A stretch of 39,743 nucleotides of DNA from Deltaproteobacteria bacterium (GTDB lineage Bacteria > Myxococcota_A > UBA9160 > UBA4427): contig DRKE01000239.1 in assembly GCA_011051925.1 (NCBI GenBank), forward strand, positions 1-39,743, in the 5' to 3' direction. This document shows, one piece after another, positions 1 through 8,424 of the stretch (the first letter of the stretch is position 1; every line of letters starts with the position of its first letter). The position numbers and the translations under genes are program-made. Below the pieces are notes generated by a model that had not been told where the DNA came from, searched no databases, and saw only the letters and a program-made list of their open reading frames with translations.

Positions 1-1
1 C

Positions 2-1312
2 ATGCGGGCGGTCTCGGACTCCCAGGGCGAGCTGGCCGCGCTTCGTCGTGCCCTGGAACTGCAGGTCGACCAGGGGCAGGTGCTCGAGGCGATCGCGACA
101 TGCAAGGCGATCCTCGCGATCCTGCCCGGCGACGAGCAGACCCTGGAAACCCTCGATCTGCTCTACCTGAACGGCGCGCCTTCCGATCTCGGCACGTCTC
201 TCAGCGATGCTCGAGCGGAGGGGCACGAGGAAGAGGATGCCCCCCTCGACTCGTTGCTGTTGACCGAAGTCGTTCCCGGCGCGCAGTCGGTCCAGATGGC
301 GGATGCGCAGCCGGGGCGGATCAACGAGATCCCGATCGAACTGACCGAAGAGGCACCCGGCGAAGCCGTGATCGATCTACGGCTCGATCAACAACCGGTT
401 CCCGACAGTCCCGAAGATCTCGCGGCGGCGCAGGTGGTCTCCCTGCCGACTCCGCTCGACGCGGGCGCACGCAAGACCACGGTCGCCGGCGCGCGAGGCG
501 CGTCCCTGCGTCAGGAACTGGCGAATACACCGCTCTTCGGGGATCTCGACCCCGCCAGTCTGCATACGTTGATCCGTCGGATTCGCGTCGTGACGCTCGA
601 GGCAGGTCAGGTCCTGTTCCGCCAGGGAGATGCGGCCAACAGTCTCTACGTCATCGTCGAGGGCGCCGTCGTTCCGATCGCCGAAGGCGAGCGTCGGCGG
701 AAACTCGCCGTGCTCGAACGCGGCGAGTTCTTCGGGGAGATCGGGCTGATGGCGAAGCAGCCCCGGAACGCGACGATCGAAGCCATCGTTCCCACGAAGC
801 TGCTCGCGATCGATCGGCGGGTCTTGTGGGAGCTGATCGCGAAGGAGCCGTCGGTCGCGAAGAGCATCCTGCGATTCCTTCGCGCTCGACTGATCGATCG
901 CCAGATGCGGACCAACCCCTTCTTCGCCGCCTTCGCCCACGCCGAACGCGAAGCGGTCGCGCGCCAGTTCCGCATTCTCGAGGTGAAGGGTGGAACCCGG
1001 GTCGTGGAGCAGGGAAAGCCGCCCGATGGTCTCTTCGTCGTTCTTTCGGGCACGCTCGTGCAGATCGACCGGAAGAACGACAAGGAGGAGGGCGAACTCC
1101 ATTCGGGCGATGTCTTCGGCGGGCTCTCACTGCTCGACGACCGTCCCGCCCCCGCCGACGTCGTCACACGCGAGAAATGCTGGCTCGTCGTTCTCGGGGA
1201 AGGACGTTTCCGCCGCATTCTCGAGGCCAATCCCGCTCTCGCCCGCGTCGTTCGCCGCGTCTCGGGAGAGAAGCGGGTCGGAAAGCCCGAACCCCTCGTC
1301 AAGGGTCTGTAG
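2..1312 (+). CDS. Cyclic-nucleotide-binding protein with TPR-like N-terminus and two cNMP modules
   Basis: Probably a cytoplasmic signalling protein; no DNA-binding domain is visible. Residues ~8-58 look like a TPR helix pair. An acidic, low-complexity linker follows (~60-165), then two Crp/Fnr-type cyclic-nucleotide-binding modules at ~178-295 and ~305-412. The first module has an intact phosphate-binding cassette (FGEIGLMAKQPRNAT, with Glu246 and Arg255), so it could bind cAMP or cGMP. In the second module the same place reads FGGLSLLDDRPAPAD and lacks both residues, so it is probably not ligand-binding. The frame is open to the window edge and no ribosome site is visible, so the true start may lie upstream. 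Its 3' end overlaps the convergent protease gene by 14 bp. Domain calls are secure; ligand and partner are unknown. Confidence 0.85.
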   Translation: MRAVSDSQGELAALRRALELQVDQGQVLEAIATCKAILAILPGDEQTLETLDLLYLNGAPSDLGTSLSDARAEGHEEEDAPLDSLLLTEVVPGAQSVQMADAQPGRINEIPIELTEEAPGEAVIDLRLDQQPVPDSPEDLAAAQVVSLPTPLDAGARKTTVAGARGASLRQELANTPLFGDLDPASLHTLIRRIRVVTLEAGQVLFRQGDAANSLYVIVEGAVVPIAEGERRRKLAVLERGEFFGEIGLMAKQPRNATIEAIVPTKLLAIDRRVLWELIAKEPSVAKSILRFLRARLIDRQMRTNPFFAAFAHAEREAVARQFRILEVKGGTRVVEQGKPPDGLFVVLSGTLVQIDRKNDKEEGELHSGDVFGGLSLLDDRPAPADVVTREKCWLVVLGEGRFRRILEANPALARVVRRVSGEKRVGKPEPLVKGL

Positions 1313-3059
1313 GCCGCCTCTCTCCTTCGATCGTCCCGTTTCCCGAGTCGTTCCCCGTGCCGGCCGGGCCGGTTTTCGGCGACGGGATATAGGGCTCGGC
1401 CAATCCGATCTTGATCAACTGGCCCTTTCGGAGGCGGGTCGAAGCGTAGATTCCGTTCATCACGCCCGTATAGACCAGCTCCAGCTCATTGTTCGTTCGT
1501 TCGGAAAGCGCCTGGAGGGTCTCGTTCTCGAGCGCTCGGGCGATGCGGAGTCGGATCACCTTCAGCGAACGGACCCCGGCTTCGTCGAGCGGCCGGAAGC
1601 TATGGGCGAAAGCCCTGCCCCTTCCCCGGTACTTGCTGACGGCACCGGCGAGGCTCACGAGGGAGAGTCGGTAGACGAGTCCGTCATACTCGACGAAGGT
1701 CATCTGGACCCAGAGACCGACCAGTCCGTTCGTCGCGCGTCCTTCGATCCGGACGGCGGGAAGCCCTCCGATCCTGATCTTGCGACGATCGCGGACGCGG
1801 ACGCGTGTTCCGTCGACTTCGTTCTCGATGAATTCATCGACGACCTTGTCGATGTCGGGGCCCTTGCCTTCGACGGTGAGTGTCGCCTCGGCATCGCGTG
1901 CGGGTGCCAGGGCAGCGACCGCCTGCTGGCTGTTCATCGTCGTCCAGCCGTGCGGAAAACGAATGGAGAAGCGGAGGTCGGGGTGGATGAACCGGTCGCC
2001 TTCGAAGAGCCCGCCCGCCGGATTGTCTCCCAGGATCAGACCGTCGATCACGCTGAAATAACCCATGGGAAGGACGTCGGCGATGGCCGGCACGCGTTCC
2101 CATTCCAGGCCCGCAGCCCGTTCCGAGGCGAGGGCCGAACGTTCCGGGCTCGTCGGATGCGTGGCGAGGAAGCTGGGAAGTCGGGACCAGCCGATCTCAT
2201 AGCGATCCGAAGAGTCGAGTTTGCGGAGGAAATCGGCGATGCCCGCCGGGTCGTATCCCGCCTGCGCCGCCAGGATCTGGCCCCCTCGATCCGCATCCCG
2301 TTCCTGGTCCCGGCCGTAGGCGGCGATCGCCGCGGCCCGGATGAAGCCGATCGAGAAGGGATTGAGTCGGCGGGAGTAGTCGATCCGGGCGGCGGTGTGG
2401 CGTTCGGCAGCGTGGGTGATCTCGTGTCCGATGACACCGGCGAGTTCGTCTTCGGTCTGGATCAAGGCGAGCAGTCCGCGTGAAACGTAGATCTTGCCTC
2501 CCGGCAGGGCGAAGGCGTTCGGAGCGCTCTGGTCGACCACCTTGAATTCGTAGTCGAAGGGCTGGGGCGGAGCATGACGGAGTAGCCGGATGCCGACGCT
2601 CCGCACGTACCCGAGAAGTTCTTCGTCCTCGACCAGACCGAGTTCCGCTTCGATCTCGGCGGTCTGGTCCTCGCCGACCTTCCGATCGTCGTAGGCCGTG
2701 TCGAGCACGATCCGGCCCGATCCCGATCGGTCGTCCGGCTTCCTGTCGTGCGTGCCTTCCCGCCTTTCGCCCTCGTCTTCCCGCTCCCCCTCCCGGGAGT
2801 CGCCTTCCGGAGCGTCCTGCCCCCTCGCCGTCTTCCCGGTCTCCCCGTCTTCGGCCGTGGCCGGAGGACCGTCTCCCGAGTCGGGCCGGGTCCGATCGGA
2901 CCGGCTCGACGCGTCTGCATGCGCTTGTCGGGAAGGCGGTGAGGATGGCGACACGGTCGAACAAGCCACGACGAAGGCGAGGAGAATCGCGAAGGAGGGA
3001 AGTCTGGCGAGCAAGTTCTGGCCTTCATCCTTGGGCGGAGCGTAGGTCGAGTCTATCAT
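1299..3059 (-). CDS. M48-family zinc metalloprotease, lipoprotein
   Basis: A predicted periplasmic, outer-membrane-anchored protease of the BepA/YfgC-like M48 group, which degrades or helps assemble envelope proteins. The start MIDSTYAPPK gives 586 residues. A lipoprotein signal follows, with lipobox V-V-A-C at Cys33. Residues ~37-115 are a charged, Glu/Arg/Ser-rich linker with no fold visible. The catalytic domain has HEITH at 212-216 and the third zinc ligand in QERDADRGG (Glu253). After ~360 there is a C-terminal extension of unknown role whose end (GQLIKIGLAEPYI) resembles the tail of other M48 lipoproteins. The open frame continues 336 bp further upstream, but that part has no signal peptide and runs into the divergent phosphoglycerate mutase gene, so I reject it. 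Family certain; substrate unknown. Confidence 0.9.
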   Translation of the reverse strand: MIDSTYAPPKDEGQNLLARLPSFAILLAFVVACSTVSPSSPPSRQAHADASSRSDRTRPDSGDGPPATAEDGETGKTARGQDAPEGDSREGEREDEGERREGTHDRKPDDRSGSGRIVLDTAYDDRKVGEDQTAEIEAELGLVEDEELLGYVRSVGIRLLRHAPPQPFDYEFKVVDQSAPNAFALPGGKIYVSRGLLALIQTEDELAGVIGHEITHAAERHTAARIDYSRRLNPFSIGFIRAAAIAAYGRDQERDADRGGQILAAQAGYDPAGIADFLRKLDSSDRYEIGWSRLPSFLATHPTSPERSALASERAAGLEWERVPAIADVLPMGYFSVIDGLILGDNPAGGLFEGDRFIHPDLRFSIRFPHGWTTMNSQQAVAALAPARDAEATLTVEGKGPDIDKVVDEFIENEVDGTRVRVRDRRKIRIGGLPAVRIEGRATNGLVGLWVQMTFVEYDGLVYRLSLVSLAGAVSKYRGRGRAFAHSFRPLDEAGVRSLKVIRLRIARALENETLQALSERTNNELELVYTGVMNGIYASTRLRKGQLIKIGLAEPYIPSPKTGPAGTGNDSGNGTIEGERRPTDP

Positions 3060-3153
3060 CCGGCCGGATTTCCGGCCGCGAAGAAGCCGGCATCCGCAAT
3101 CTCCGATGGGGCTTCTCCCATGGGACATGCCGTGGGGTGGAAACGGGCAGACG

Positions 3154-4827
3154 ATGGCTGAATGGACGCTCGAAAAGAACAAGCGGTTCCCCGGCGTGCC
3201 GGGTCCGGTCGTCATCTGCGTGATGGACGGGGTCGGGCACGGTCGGCGGGATGAGTCGGACGCGGTCTGGCTCGCTCGTACGCCGACCCTCGATCGGCTC
3301 GCCGAGACCGTTCCGAGTCTCGAGCTGCGTGCCCACGGCAAGGCCGTCGGCATGCCGAGTGACGACGACATGGGAAACAGCGAGGTCGGCCACAATGCGA
3401 TCGGTGCCGGTCGGATCTTCGATCAGGGTGCGAAACTCGTCGCGAAGGCGATTGCGGAGGGGTCGATCTTCGAAGGCCCCAAGGCGGGTGTCTGGCAGGA
3501 AGTGACCGATCACGTCCGTGAGCGGAGGTCGACGCTCCATTTCATGGGGCTCCTGTCGGATGGCAACGTGCATAGCCACATCGATCATCTCTTCGCGATG
3601 CTGCGTCGCGCCGATCACGAATCGATCTCCCGAGTACGGGTCCATGTCCTGCTGGACGGACGGGACGTTCCCGAGACGAGCGCCCTCGGCTACGTCGACG
3701 CCCTCGAGGAATTGCTCGAGACGATCTCCGCGAAACCCGATCGCGACTATCGGATCGCGTCGGGAGGCGGGCGCATGACGACGACCATGGATCGCTACGG
3801 GGCGGATTGGGGCATGGTCGAGCGCGGTTGGCAAACCCATGTGCGCGGCGAAGGACGAGGGTTCCGTTCCTGTCGTGAAGCGATCGAAACGCTCCGGGAG
3901 GAGCATCCCGGGATCGGGGACCAGATGCTTCCGCCTTTCGTGATCGTGTCGAGTGACGGCAAGCCAGTCGGTCCGATCGTCGACGATGACGCCGTCGTCT
4001 TCTTCAACTTTCGAGGCGACCGCGCGATCGAGATCACACAGGCCTTCGAGCTCGATGATTTCCAGGCTTTCGATCGGGGGCCCCGGCCGAAGGTCCTCTA
4101 TGTCGGGATGATGGAATACGACGGGGATCTCCATCTGCCGTCGAAATATCTCGTGGCACCGCCGGCGATCGAACGGACGCTTGGCGAGTACCTCGCACGT
4201 GCGGGGCTGCCGCAACTCGCGATCGCCGAGACCCAGAAATTCGGCCACGTCACCTATTTCTGGAATGGCAATCGCAGCGGGAAATTCGACGAGAAGACCG
4301 AGACCTACATCGAGATTCCGTCCGATGACCGTCCCTTCGAGGAGCGGCCCTGGATGAAGGTCGCCGAAGTGACCGATCGGCTGGTCGACGAGCTTCGAAC
4401 CGGCCGCTACCGACACGCGCGGGTCAACTTCGCGAACGGCGACATGGTCGGGCATACCGGCCATCTGATCGCGGCGATCCAGGCGGTCGAGGCGGTCGAT
4501 CTCCAGATCGCTCGACTCCTGCCGGTCATCGAGAAGGCGCAGGGGGCGCTGATCGTCACGGCGGACCACGGCAACGCGGATTGCATGGTCGAGATCGACA
4601 AGAAGACCGGAAAGCCCGTCACCGGGCCGGACGGACACGTTCGGCCGAAGACGAGCCATACACTCAATCCGGTTCCATTCCATCTCTTCGCGCCCGGAAC
4701 GGAGATCCGGCTCGTCCCGCAGTCGACGCATCCCGGTCTCGCCAACCTCGCGGCGACGATCCTGGATCTGCTCGGCTTCATTCCTCCCGACGACTATGAA
4801 CCGAGCCTGATCGAGAACGCCTCGTGA
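3154..4827 (+). CDS. gpmI: 2,3-bisphosphoglycerate-independent phosphoglycerate mutase, plant-like type
   Basis: Interconverts 3-phosphoglycerate and 2-phosphoglycerate in glycolysis and gluconeogenesis using two Mn2+ ions and a phosphoserine intermediate. The first metal-binding Asp is in VMDGVGHG. The nucleophile is Ser76 in MGNSEVGH, and VTADHGNAD carries distal metal ligands. Several blocks (DDMGNSEVGHNAIGAGRIF, GGGRMTTTMDRY, KFGHVTYFWNGNRSG, VNFANGDMVGHTG) match, from memory, the longer plant/trypanosomatid iPGM type better than the E. coli GpmI type. With the start at MAEW it has 557 residues, near the size of the plant enzymes. An in-frame ATG at 3127 is an alternative start. It is divergent from the M48 gene, and only 4 bp separate its stop from the convergent marR-like gene. 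Confidence 0.93.
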   Translation: MAEWTLEKNKRFPGVPGPVVICVMDGVGHGRRDESDAVWLARTPTLDRLAETVPSLELRAHGKAVGMPSDDDMGNSEVGHNAIGAGRIFDQGAKLVAKAIAEGSIFEGPKAGVWQEVTDHVRERRSTLHFMGLLSDGNVHSHIDHLFAMLRRADHESISRVRVHVLLDGRDVPETSALGYVDALEELLETISAKPDRDYRIASGGGRMTTTMDRYGADWGMVERGWQTHVRGEGRGFRSCREAIETLREEHPGIGDQMLPPFVIVSSDGKPVGPIVDDDAVVFFNFRGDRAIEITQAFELDDFQAFDRGPRPKVLYVGMMEYDGDLHLPSKYLVAPPAIERTLGEYLARAGLPQLAIAETQKFGHVTYFWNGNRSGKFDEKTETYIEIPSDDRPFEERPWMKVAEVTDRLVDELRTGRYRHARVNFANGDMVGHTGHLIAAIQAVEAVDLQIARLLPVIEKAQGALIVTADHGNADCMVEIDKKTGKPVTGPDGHVRPKTSHTLNPVPFHLFAPGTEIRLVPQSTHPGLANLAATILDLLGFIPPDDYEPSLIENAS

Positions 4828-4831
4828 TGCC

Positions 4832-5386
4832 TCAGAACGAGTGGGCCATCTTCTGCATCAGTCTGACGAACTGTGTCTGTTCCTCGTCGGACAGGACTTC
4901 CTGGATGTGCTCGGTGAAGCTTTCCATCCCCTCGCGATAGCGCAGCAGCGCGTCGAGCGCGCTCGGCGTCGCCTCGAGGATGACCGAGCGGCGATCTTCG
5001 GGATTCGGTCGCCGCTTCACGAGGTGCCGCGCCTGGAGTCGATCCACGATCGCGGTCATCGTGCTGCGGGGCAGGCCGAGGTCGGCGACGAGGCTCTTGA
5101 CGCTGGTCGGACCGGACGCGCTGAGAAGCGCCACGAGGTCGAGTTCGCGTCCCGACAGCCCGGTCGAGGACTCGAGATCCACGCCGCGAAGTCGAAGCCG
5201 AAGCGTGACCTGGACCAGGAGCTCGAGCAGCACCCGGCGTCGATCGGCACGATCGTCCGGGGAAGGGGCATCCGCTTGCGTGATCGATCCGGACGGGTTG
5301 GGGGTGGGGGAGGGAGCGCTCCGTCCGGCAGTGTCGCTGGACTCCGGGGAAGCGTCATGGTTCTGGAGGAGGGTTTCGTGCGCCAT
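4832..5386 (-). CDS. MarR-family transcriptional regulator
   Basis: A predicted dimeric winged-helix DNA-binding protein. The first ~45 residues are Ser/Pro/Asp-rich and probably disordered. The core follows: a long dimerisation helix (RRRVLLELLVQVTLRLRLRG), the helix-turn-helix with recognition helix around SVKSLVADLGLPRSTMTAIV, and a wing around RRPNPEDRRSVI, which holds the D-R-R typical of MarR proteins. The C-terminal helices finish the dimer interface. It is divergent from a CoA-transferase gene across a 378-bp spacer with a promoter candidate and a hairpin, so it may control itself and that gene in response to a lipophilic or CoA-linked ligand (inference). The start is the first ATG; its ribosome site is weak. 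Confidence 0.88.
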   Translation of the reverse strand: MAHETLLQNHDASPESSDTAGRSAPSPTPNPSGSITQADAPSPDDRADRRRVLLELLVQVTLRLRLRGVDLESSTGLSGRELDLVALLSASGPTSVKSLVADLGLPRSTMTAIVDRLQARHLVKRRPNPEDRRSVILEATPSALDALLRYREGMESFTEHIQEVLSDEEQTQFVRLMQKMAHSF

Positions 5387-5600
5387 GCCCCGGACTACGG
5401 GGGAGACGGGGCGTATGGTTACCCGGGCACGAAAAAGAAGGATCGGAGCGCGGCGGTCGGTGCGGACGACCCGGGCGGGTCCCGACGTTGGCCGGACCGG
5501 AAGACAACCCGAGGGCGCGCCCTTCGGGGAACTGGTTGGCCGGCCCTCGAGCGCGGGTGGGCCGGGGAGGGAAGCCGGGGCGACGATGGGCCGCGGGTTG

Positions 5601-5629
5601 TTGAGTCGGTCACCGGGGCAGGGTATTTT
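5601..5629 (+). promoter_or_regulatory. Candidate sigma-70-like promoter for the CoA-transferase gene
   Basis: TTGAGT (5601-5606) and TATTTT (5624-5629) are separated by 17 bp, each matching 4 of 6 consensus bases, in an otherwise GC-rich spacer. Transcription would start near 5637 and include the hairpin at 5666-5699 in the leader. Sequence match only. Confidence 0.35.
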
Positions 5630-5665
5630 GCGCGCGCCGAAATGCGACGGAACGTCGCTTCCTGT

Positions 5666-5699
5666 CGGGTTCGGTCGAGCGGGTCGACCGCTGAACCCG
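5666..5699 (+). promoter_or_regulatory. Two-part inverted repeat (hairpin) in the CoA-transferase leader
   Basis: Outer arms CGGGTTC (5666-5672) and GAACCCG (5693-5699) pair over 7 bp. Inner arms GGTCGA (5673-5678) and TCGACC (5684-5689) pair over 6 bp around a 5-nt loop, with a 3-nt bulge (GCT). No T-run follows, so it is not an ordinary intrinsic terminator. It could be an operator for the neighbouring MarR protein or an RNA leader element. Confidence 0.5.
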
Positions 5700-5764
5700 T
5701 CCCGAGCCGCAGGTGGACAGGAAACCGAGATCCGGAAGTAGAGAACGAGAGAAAGGAATCATCC

Positions 5765-7000
5765 ATGTCGGATTCCCGACCCGCGCCCCTGGCCAGCGTC
5801 CGCGTCATCGAGAGTTCCATGTTGGGTCCTGCCGGGATCACGACCCATCTGGCCGATCTCGGCGCCGACGTGATCAAGGTCGAGCCGCCGGCAGGAGACT
5901 ATATCCGTCAGATGACCTGGCCGATCATCGAGGGCACCTCCCTCATGCATCTCCATCTGAATCGGGGCAAGAAGAGCATCACCCTCGACCTCAAGAATCC
6001 CGAAGCCGTCTCGGTCTACAAGGAACTCGTGAAGACGGCCGATTGTGTCGTCGAGGCGATGCGCCCGGGTTCCCTCGCGCGGCGCGGGCTCGGCTATGAC
6101 GACCTGAAGAAGATCAATCCGAAGATCGTTTTCTGCAACATCTCGGGTTACGGGATGACGGGTCCCTACCAGAACCTTCCGGCCCATGGCATCGCCTTCG
6201 ACACCTGGGCGGGCATTATCAACCCGGCCTACGACGAAGAGGGTTTCTGCTACATCCCCGAGCATGCCTCGATCGGGATCCACGCCGGCCCCATCTTCGG
6301 TGCCTTCGGGATCCTGGCCGCGATCATCCGGGCACGGGAGACCGGCGAAGGGTCCTTCCTCGAGATCGGTCAATCGGATGCCGCCGCCTACATGGACTGG
6401 TATCGCTCGGAATCCTACATGGCCTATCGCCGTCCTGAAGACGTCGTCACGGGGAACGCCTCGGATGACTACGAGCGCCGCGCTGTCGGCACGAAAGGCA
6501 TGAAGGAAGGGGTCCGGTACCAGATGTACGACGCCAAGGACGGTGTCGTCCTGATCATGTGTTCTGAGCAGGCCTTCTGGAAGAACTTCTGCGAAGCCGT
6601 CGGGCGGTCGGATCTCTTCGAGAAATGGCCCGGGTCGAAATATGCCGATCATGCACGGAACAATCGGGAACTCCAGGCGGAACTTCGTGAGATCTTCAAG
6701 ACGAAGACCTGCAAGGAGTGGATCGACCTCGGAAACGAGAAGAATTTCCCGATGGCGCCCGTCAATTCGCCCGAGAACATCGTAGACGATCCCCAGTTCA
6801 AGGACCGCTTCCCGCTCTATCCGCACGAGAAACACGGGGCCGACATGCTTCCCTTTCCCGTCCGATTCCCGGAAGAGTCGCTTCCGGAACCCGCGAAGGC
6901 GCCCGAAGTCGGGGAGCAGACGGTCAGCGTGCTGAACGAGGTCCTCGGATACGACGAGAAGAAGATCGACGAGCTGAAGGGCAAGGGTGTCTTCGGCTGA
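5765..7000 (+). CDS. Class III CoA-transferase (CaiB/BaiF family)
   Basis: Moves CoA between acyl groups, a common way of activating a carboxylic acid for degradation; cytoplasmic. The 411-residue length is normal for the family. The N-terminus (LASVRVIESSMLGPAGITTH, then DLGADVIKVEPP) is the usual Rossmann-like opening of the interlocked dimer. GRGKKSITLDLKNPE-type sequence and ISGYGMTGPYQ are also typical. The expected catalytic Asp is present in EIGQSDAAAYMDW. The start at MSDSRP has a good ribosome site; the open frame extends far upstream but that part is antisense to the marR-like gene. It overlaps the next gene by 14 bp, suggesting co-transcription. The acyl substrate cannot be read from sequence. 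Confidence 0.92.
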   Translation: MSDSRPAPLASVRVIESSMLGPAGITTHLADLGADVIKVEPPAGDYIRQMTWPIIEGTSLMHLHLNRGKKSITLDLKNPEAVSVYKELVKTADCVVEAMRPGSLARRGLGYDDLKKINPKIVFCNISGYGMTGPYQNLPAHGIAFDTWAGIINPAYDEEGFCYIPEHASIGIHAGPIFGAFGILAAIIRARETGEGSFLEIGQSDAAAYMDWYRSESYMAYRRPEDVVTGNASDDYERRAVGTKGMKEGVRYQMYDAKDGVVLIMCSEQAFWKNFCEAVGRSDLFEKWPGSKYADHARNNRELQAELREIFKTKTCKEWIDLGNEKNFPMAPVNSPENIVDDPQFKDRFPLYPHEKHGADMLPFPVRFPEESLPEPAKAPEVGEQTVSVLNEVLGYDEKKIDELKGKGVFG

Positions 7001-7592
7001 AGCGGTCGAGGCGGTCTTGGCATCGCTTCGCGAACTTCACGACGCGATCGACGCCCGCGCACGTGCCATCGCCCGGGTCCATGAGAAGCGCCTGTCCTGT
7101 CGGAAGGGTTGCTCGGCTTGCTGCCTCGACGGTCTGACCGTTCGTCAGGTCGAGGCAGAGCGGATCCGGCGGGCCCATTCCGATCTGCTCGAGCGCGGAG
7201 AGCCCCACTCCGAGGGTGGATGTGCCTTTCTCGACGGGGACGGGGCGTGTCGGATCCATGCGGACCGTCCCTCCGTCTGTCGGACACAGGGGCTTCCCCT
7301 TCGGATCCTCTTCGAGGACGACACGGGAGAGATCGTCGAACGTCGCGACATCTGTCCGCTCAACCTGGCGGGAGGTCCTCCTCTCGATCGATTGGCCGAG
7401 GATGCCTGCTGGTTGATCGGTCCCTTCGAACTCGAACTCGCCCGCCTCGACGAGGATCTCGCAGCGGTGATGGCGATCGTGGATGGGACCTCGGAAGAGA
7501 CGCGCTCCGTCGCTTCGGGAGACGGCGCCGGTTCGACCGGGAAAGGAGAGGTCCCGCGGATCGCGCTGCGCGATCTTTTTCGTCCGGGTTGA
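6987..7592 (+). CDS. YkgJ-family cysteine cluster protein (UPF0153-like)
   Basis: A 201-residue protein with the family's hallmark cluster C-x3-C-x2-C-C (Cys38, 42, 45, 46 in CRKGCSACC) and a second cysteine-containing block (GGCAFLDGDGACRIH then RPSVCR). The family is thought to bind zinc or an iron-sulfur cluster; its biochemical role is poorly defined. The start is a GTG inside the last codons of the CoA-transferase gene (14-bp overlap), so the two are probably translationally coupled. The C-terminal ~60 residues are variable and less informative. Family assignment is strong, function open. Confidence 0.85.
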   Translation: MSSAEAVEAVLASLRELHDAIDARARAIARVHEKRLSCRKGCSACCLDGLTVRQVEAERIRRAHSDLLERGEPHSEGGCAFLDGDGACRIHADRPSVCRTQGLPLRILFEDDTGEIVERRDICPLNLAGGPPLDRLAEDACWLIGPFELELARLDEDLAAVMAIVDGTSEETRSVASGDGAGSTGKGEVPRIALRDLFRPG

Positions 7593-7705
7593 AGGGACGG
7601 CGGCCCCGCCCCTTCCCGTCCTGATCTCCTGATCGCCCTCGCCGGTCCGCGTGATTTCATCCAGACGACGCGGCGGATCGCCGAGATCATCCACGATTGA
7701 GCGGT

Positions 7706-7993
7706 TCAGACCGCCAGCTTCGAACGGATCTCATCGAGCGAGAGTCCCGAGATCTCGAGGGTCTTTCTCTGCGAGGTCGCGCCCGAAACCACACGAACGG
7801 CTCGTCGCGACAGACCGAGTGCCCCGGCCAGGAGTTTCTCGACGGCCGAATTGGCCTTGCCCTTTTCCGGAGGCGCGACGACGCGGATCTTGAGGGATTC
7901 TTCGAGCCATCCCGCGATCTCGTCGCGGGATGCGCCGGGCACCACCTTCACGGTCAGTCGCGTGGAGAGGATCCGCCGCGAGGAGGTCGTCAT
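7706..7993 (-). CDS. YggU/DUF167 family protein
   Basis: A 95-residue protein with the full DUF167 signature: LTVKVVPGASRDEIAG, then LKIRVVAPPEKGKANSAV, and a C-terminal LSRRAVRVVSGATSQRKTLEI. The family is small, widespread and structurally known, but its biological role is not established. Its ATG overlaps the stop codon of the upstream DoxX-like gene by 4 bp (ATGA), so the two form a coupled minus-strand pair. Length is normal. Confidence 0.92.
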   Translation of the reverse strand: MTTSSRRILSTRLTVKVVPGASRDEIAGWLEESLKIRVVAPPEKGKANSAVEKLLAGALGLSRRAVRVVSGATSQRKTLEISGLSLDEIRSKLAV

Positions 7994-8424
7994 CGCTCCA
8001 TTCGGACGTTCGCTTCGTGCCCGCTCGCCGAGGGTCCCGAAGCGTCATCCCGGGTTGCCCACCAGGCCCAGGCGATGAAGAGGAACTGGAAGGGAAGGCG
8101 GACGTAGAGCTTCGTCGGGGTCAGCTCGGGGAAGAGTTCCGGATTCATCGCCATGTAGAGATTGGCCGGAAAGACGGCGATCAGCAGCGCGACGAGTCCC
8201 CATCCTGCCAGGGAACGGACCCGCGGAATCAGCACGCCGATCCCGCCCGCGATCTCGAAAAGGCCGCTCACGTAGACGATCATCAGGGGGTCGGGCAGGG
8301 CGGGCGGCACGATCGCCGTGAAGAAATCGGGGTTCGCGAAATGCTGGATCCCCGCGAAGAGGAAGAACGCGGAGAGGGCGAAGAGGGCGATCCGTTTGAC
8401 GCGGGATCGGGGGAGTTCGAGCAA
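7990..8424 (-). CDS. DoxX-family integral membrane protein
   Basis: A 144-residue inner-membrane protein with four hydrophobic segments (about 9-27, 44-65, 70-88 and 108-124). DoxX-like features are FAGIQHFANPDFFTAIVPP after the first segment and FEIAGGIGVLIPRVRSLAGWGL between the second and third. DoxX-type proteins are linked to quinone-dependent redox reactions in archaea and to oxidative stress in some bacteria; no specific role can be given here. The start is a TTG with a strong ribosome site (AAGGAG, 8-nt spacer). It is the first gene of a coupled pair with the YggU-like gene. Confidence 0.88.
   Translation of the reverse strand: MLELPRSRVKRIALFALSAFFLFAGIQHFANPDFFTAIVPPALPDPLMIVYVSGLFEIAGGIGVLIPRVRSLAGWGLVALLIAVFPANLYMAMNPELFPELTPTKLYVRLPFQFLFIAWAWWATRDDASGPSASGHEANVRMER

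Larger units (their letters stand above)
5387..5764. other. Divergent intergenic region between marR-like and CoA-transferase genes
   Basis: This 378-bp spacer holds no convincing gene; the open frame running through it towards the CoA-transferase lacks any family-like sequence. It contains a sigma-70-like promoter candidate, a long imperfect hairpin and a good ribosome site (AGAAAGGAA) before the ATG at 5765. The part next to the marR-like gene is very GC-rich and I see no clear MarR operator in it. Confidence 0.6.

Noticed and set aside
990..2483. A 497-codon plus-strand frame
   Set aside because: It covers the cNMP gene in another frame and the M48 gene in antisense; the translation is not protein-like.
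3025..4731. A 568-codon minus-strand frame
   Set aside because: Antisense to the phosphoglycerate mutase, with no motif of its own.
7593..7705. Possible terminator between the convergent YkgJ-like and YggU-like genes
   Set aside because: GGACGG and CCGTCC can pair, but the stem is short, the loop long and no T-run follows on either strand.
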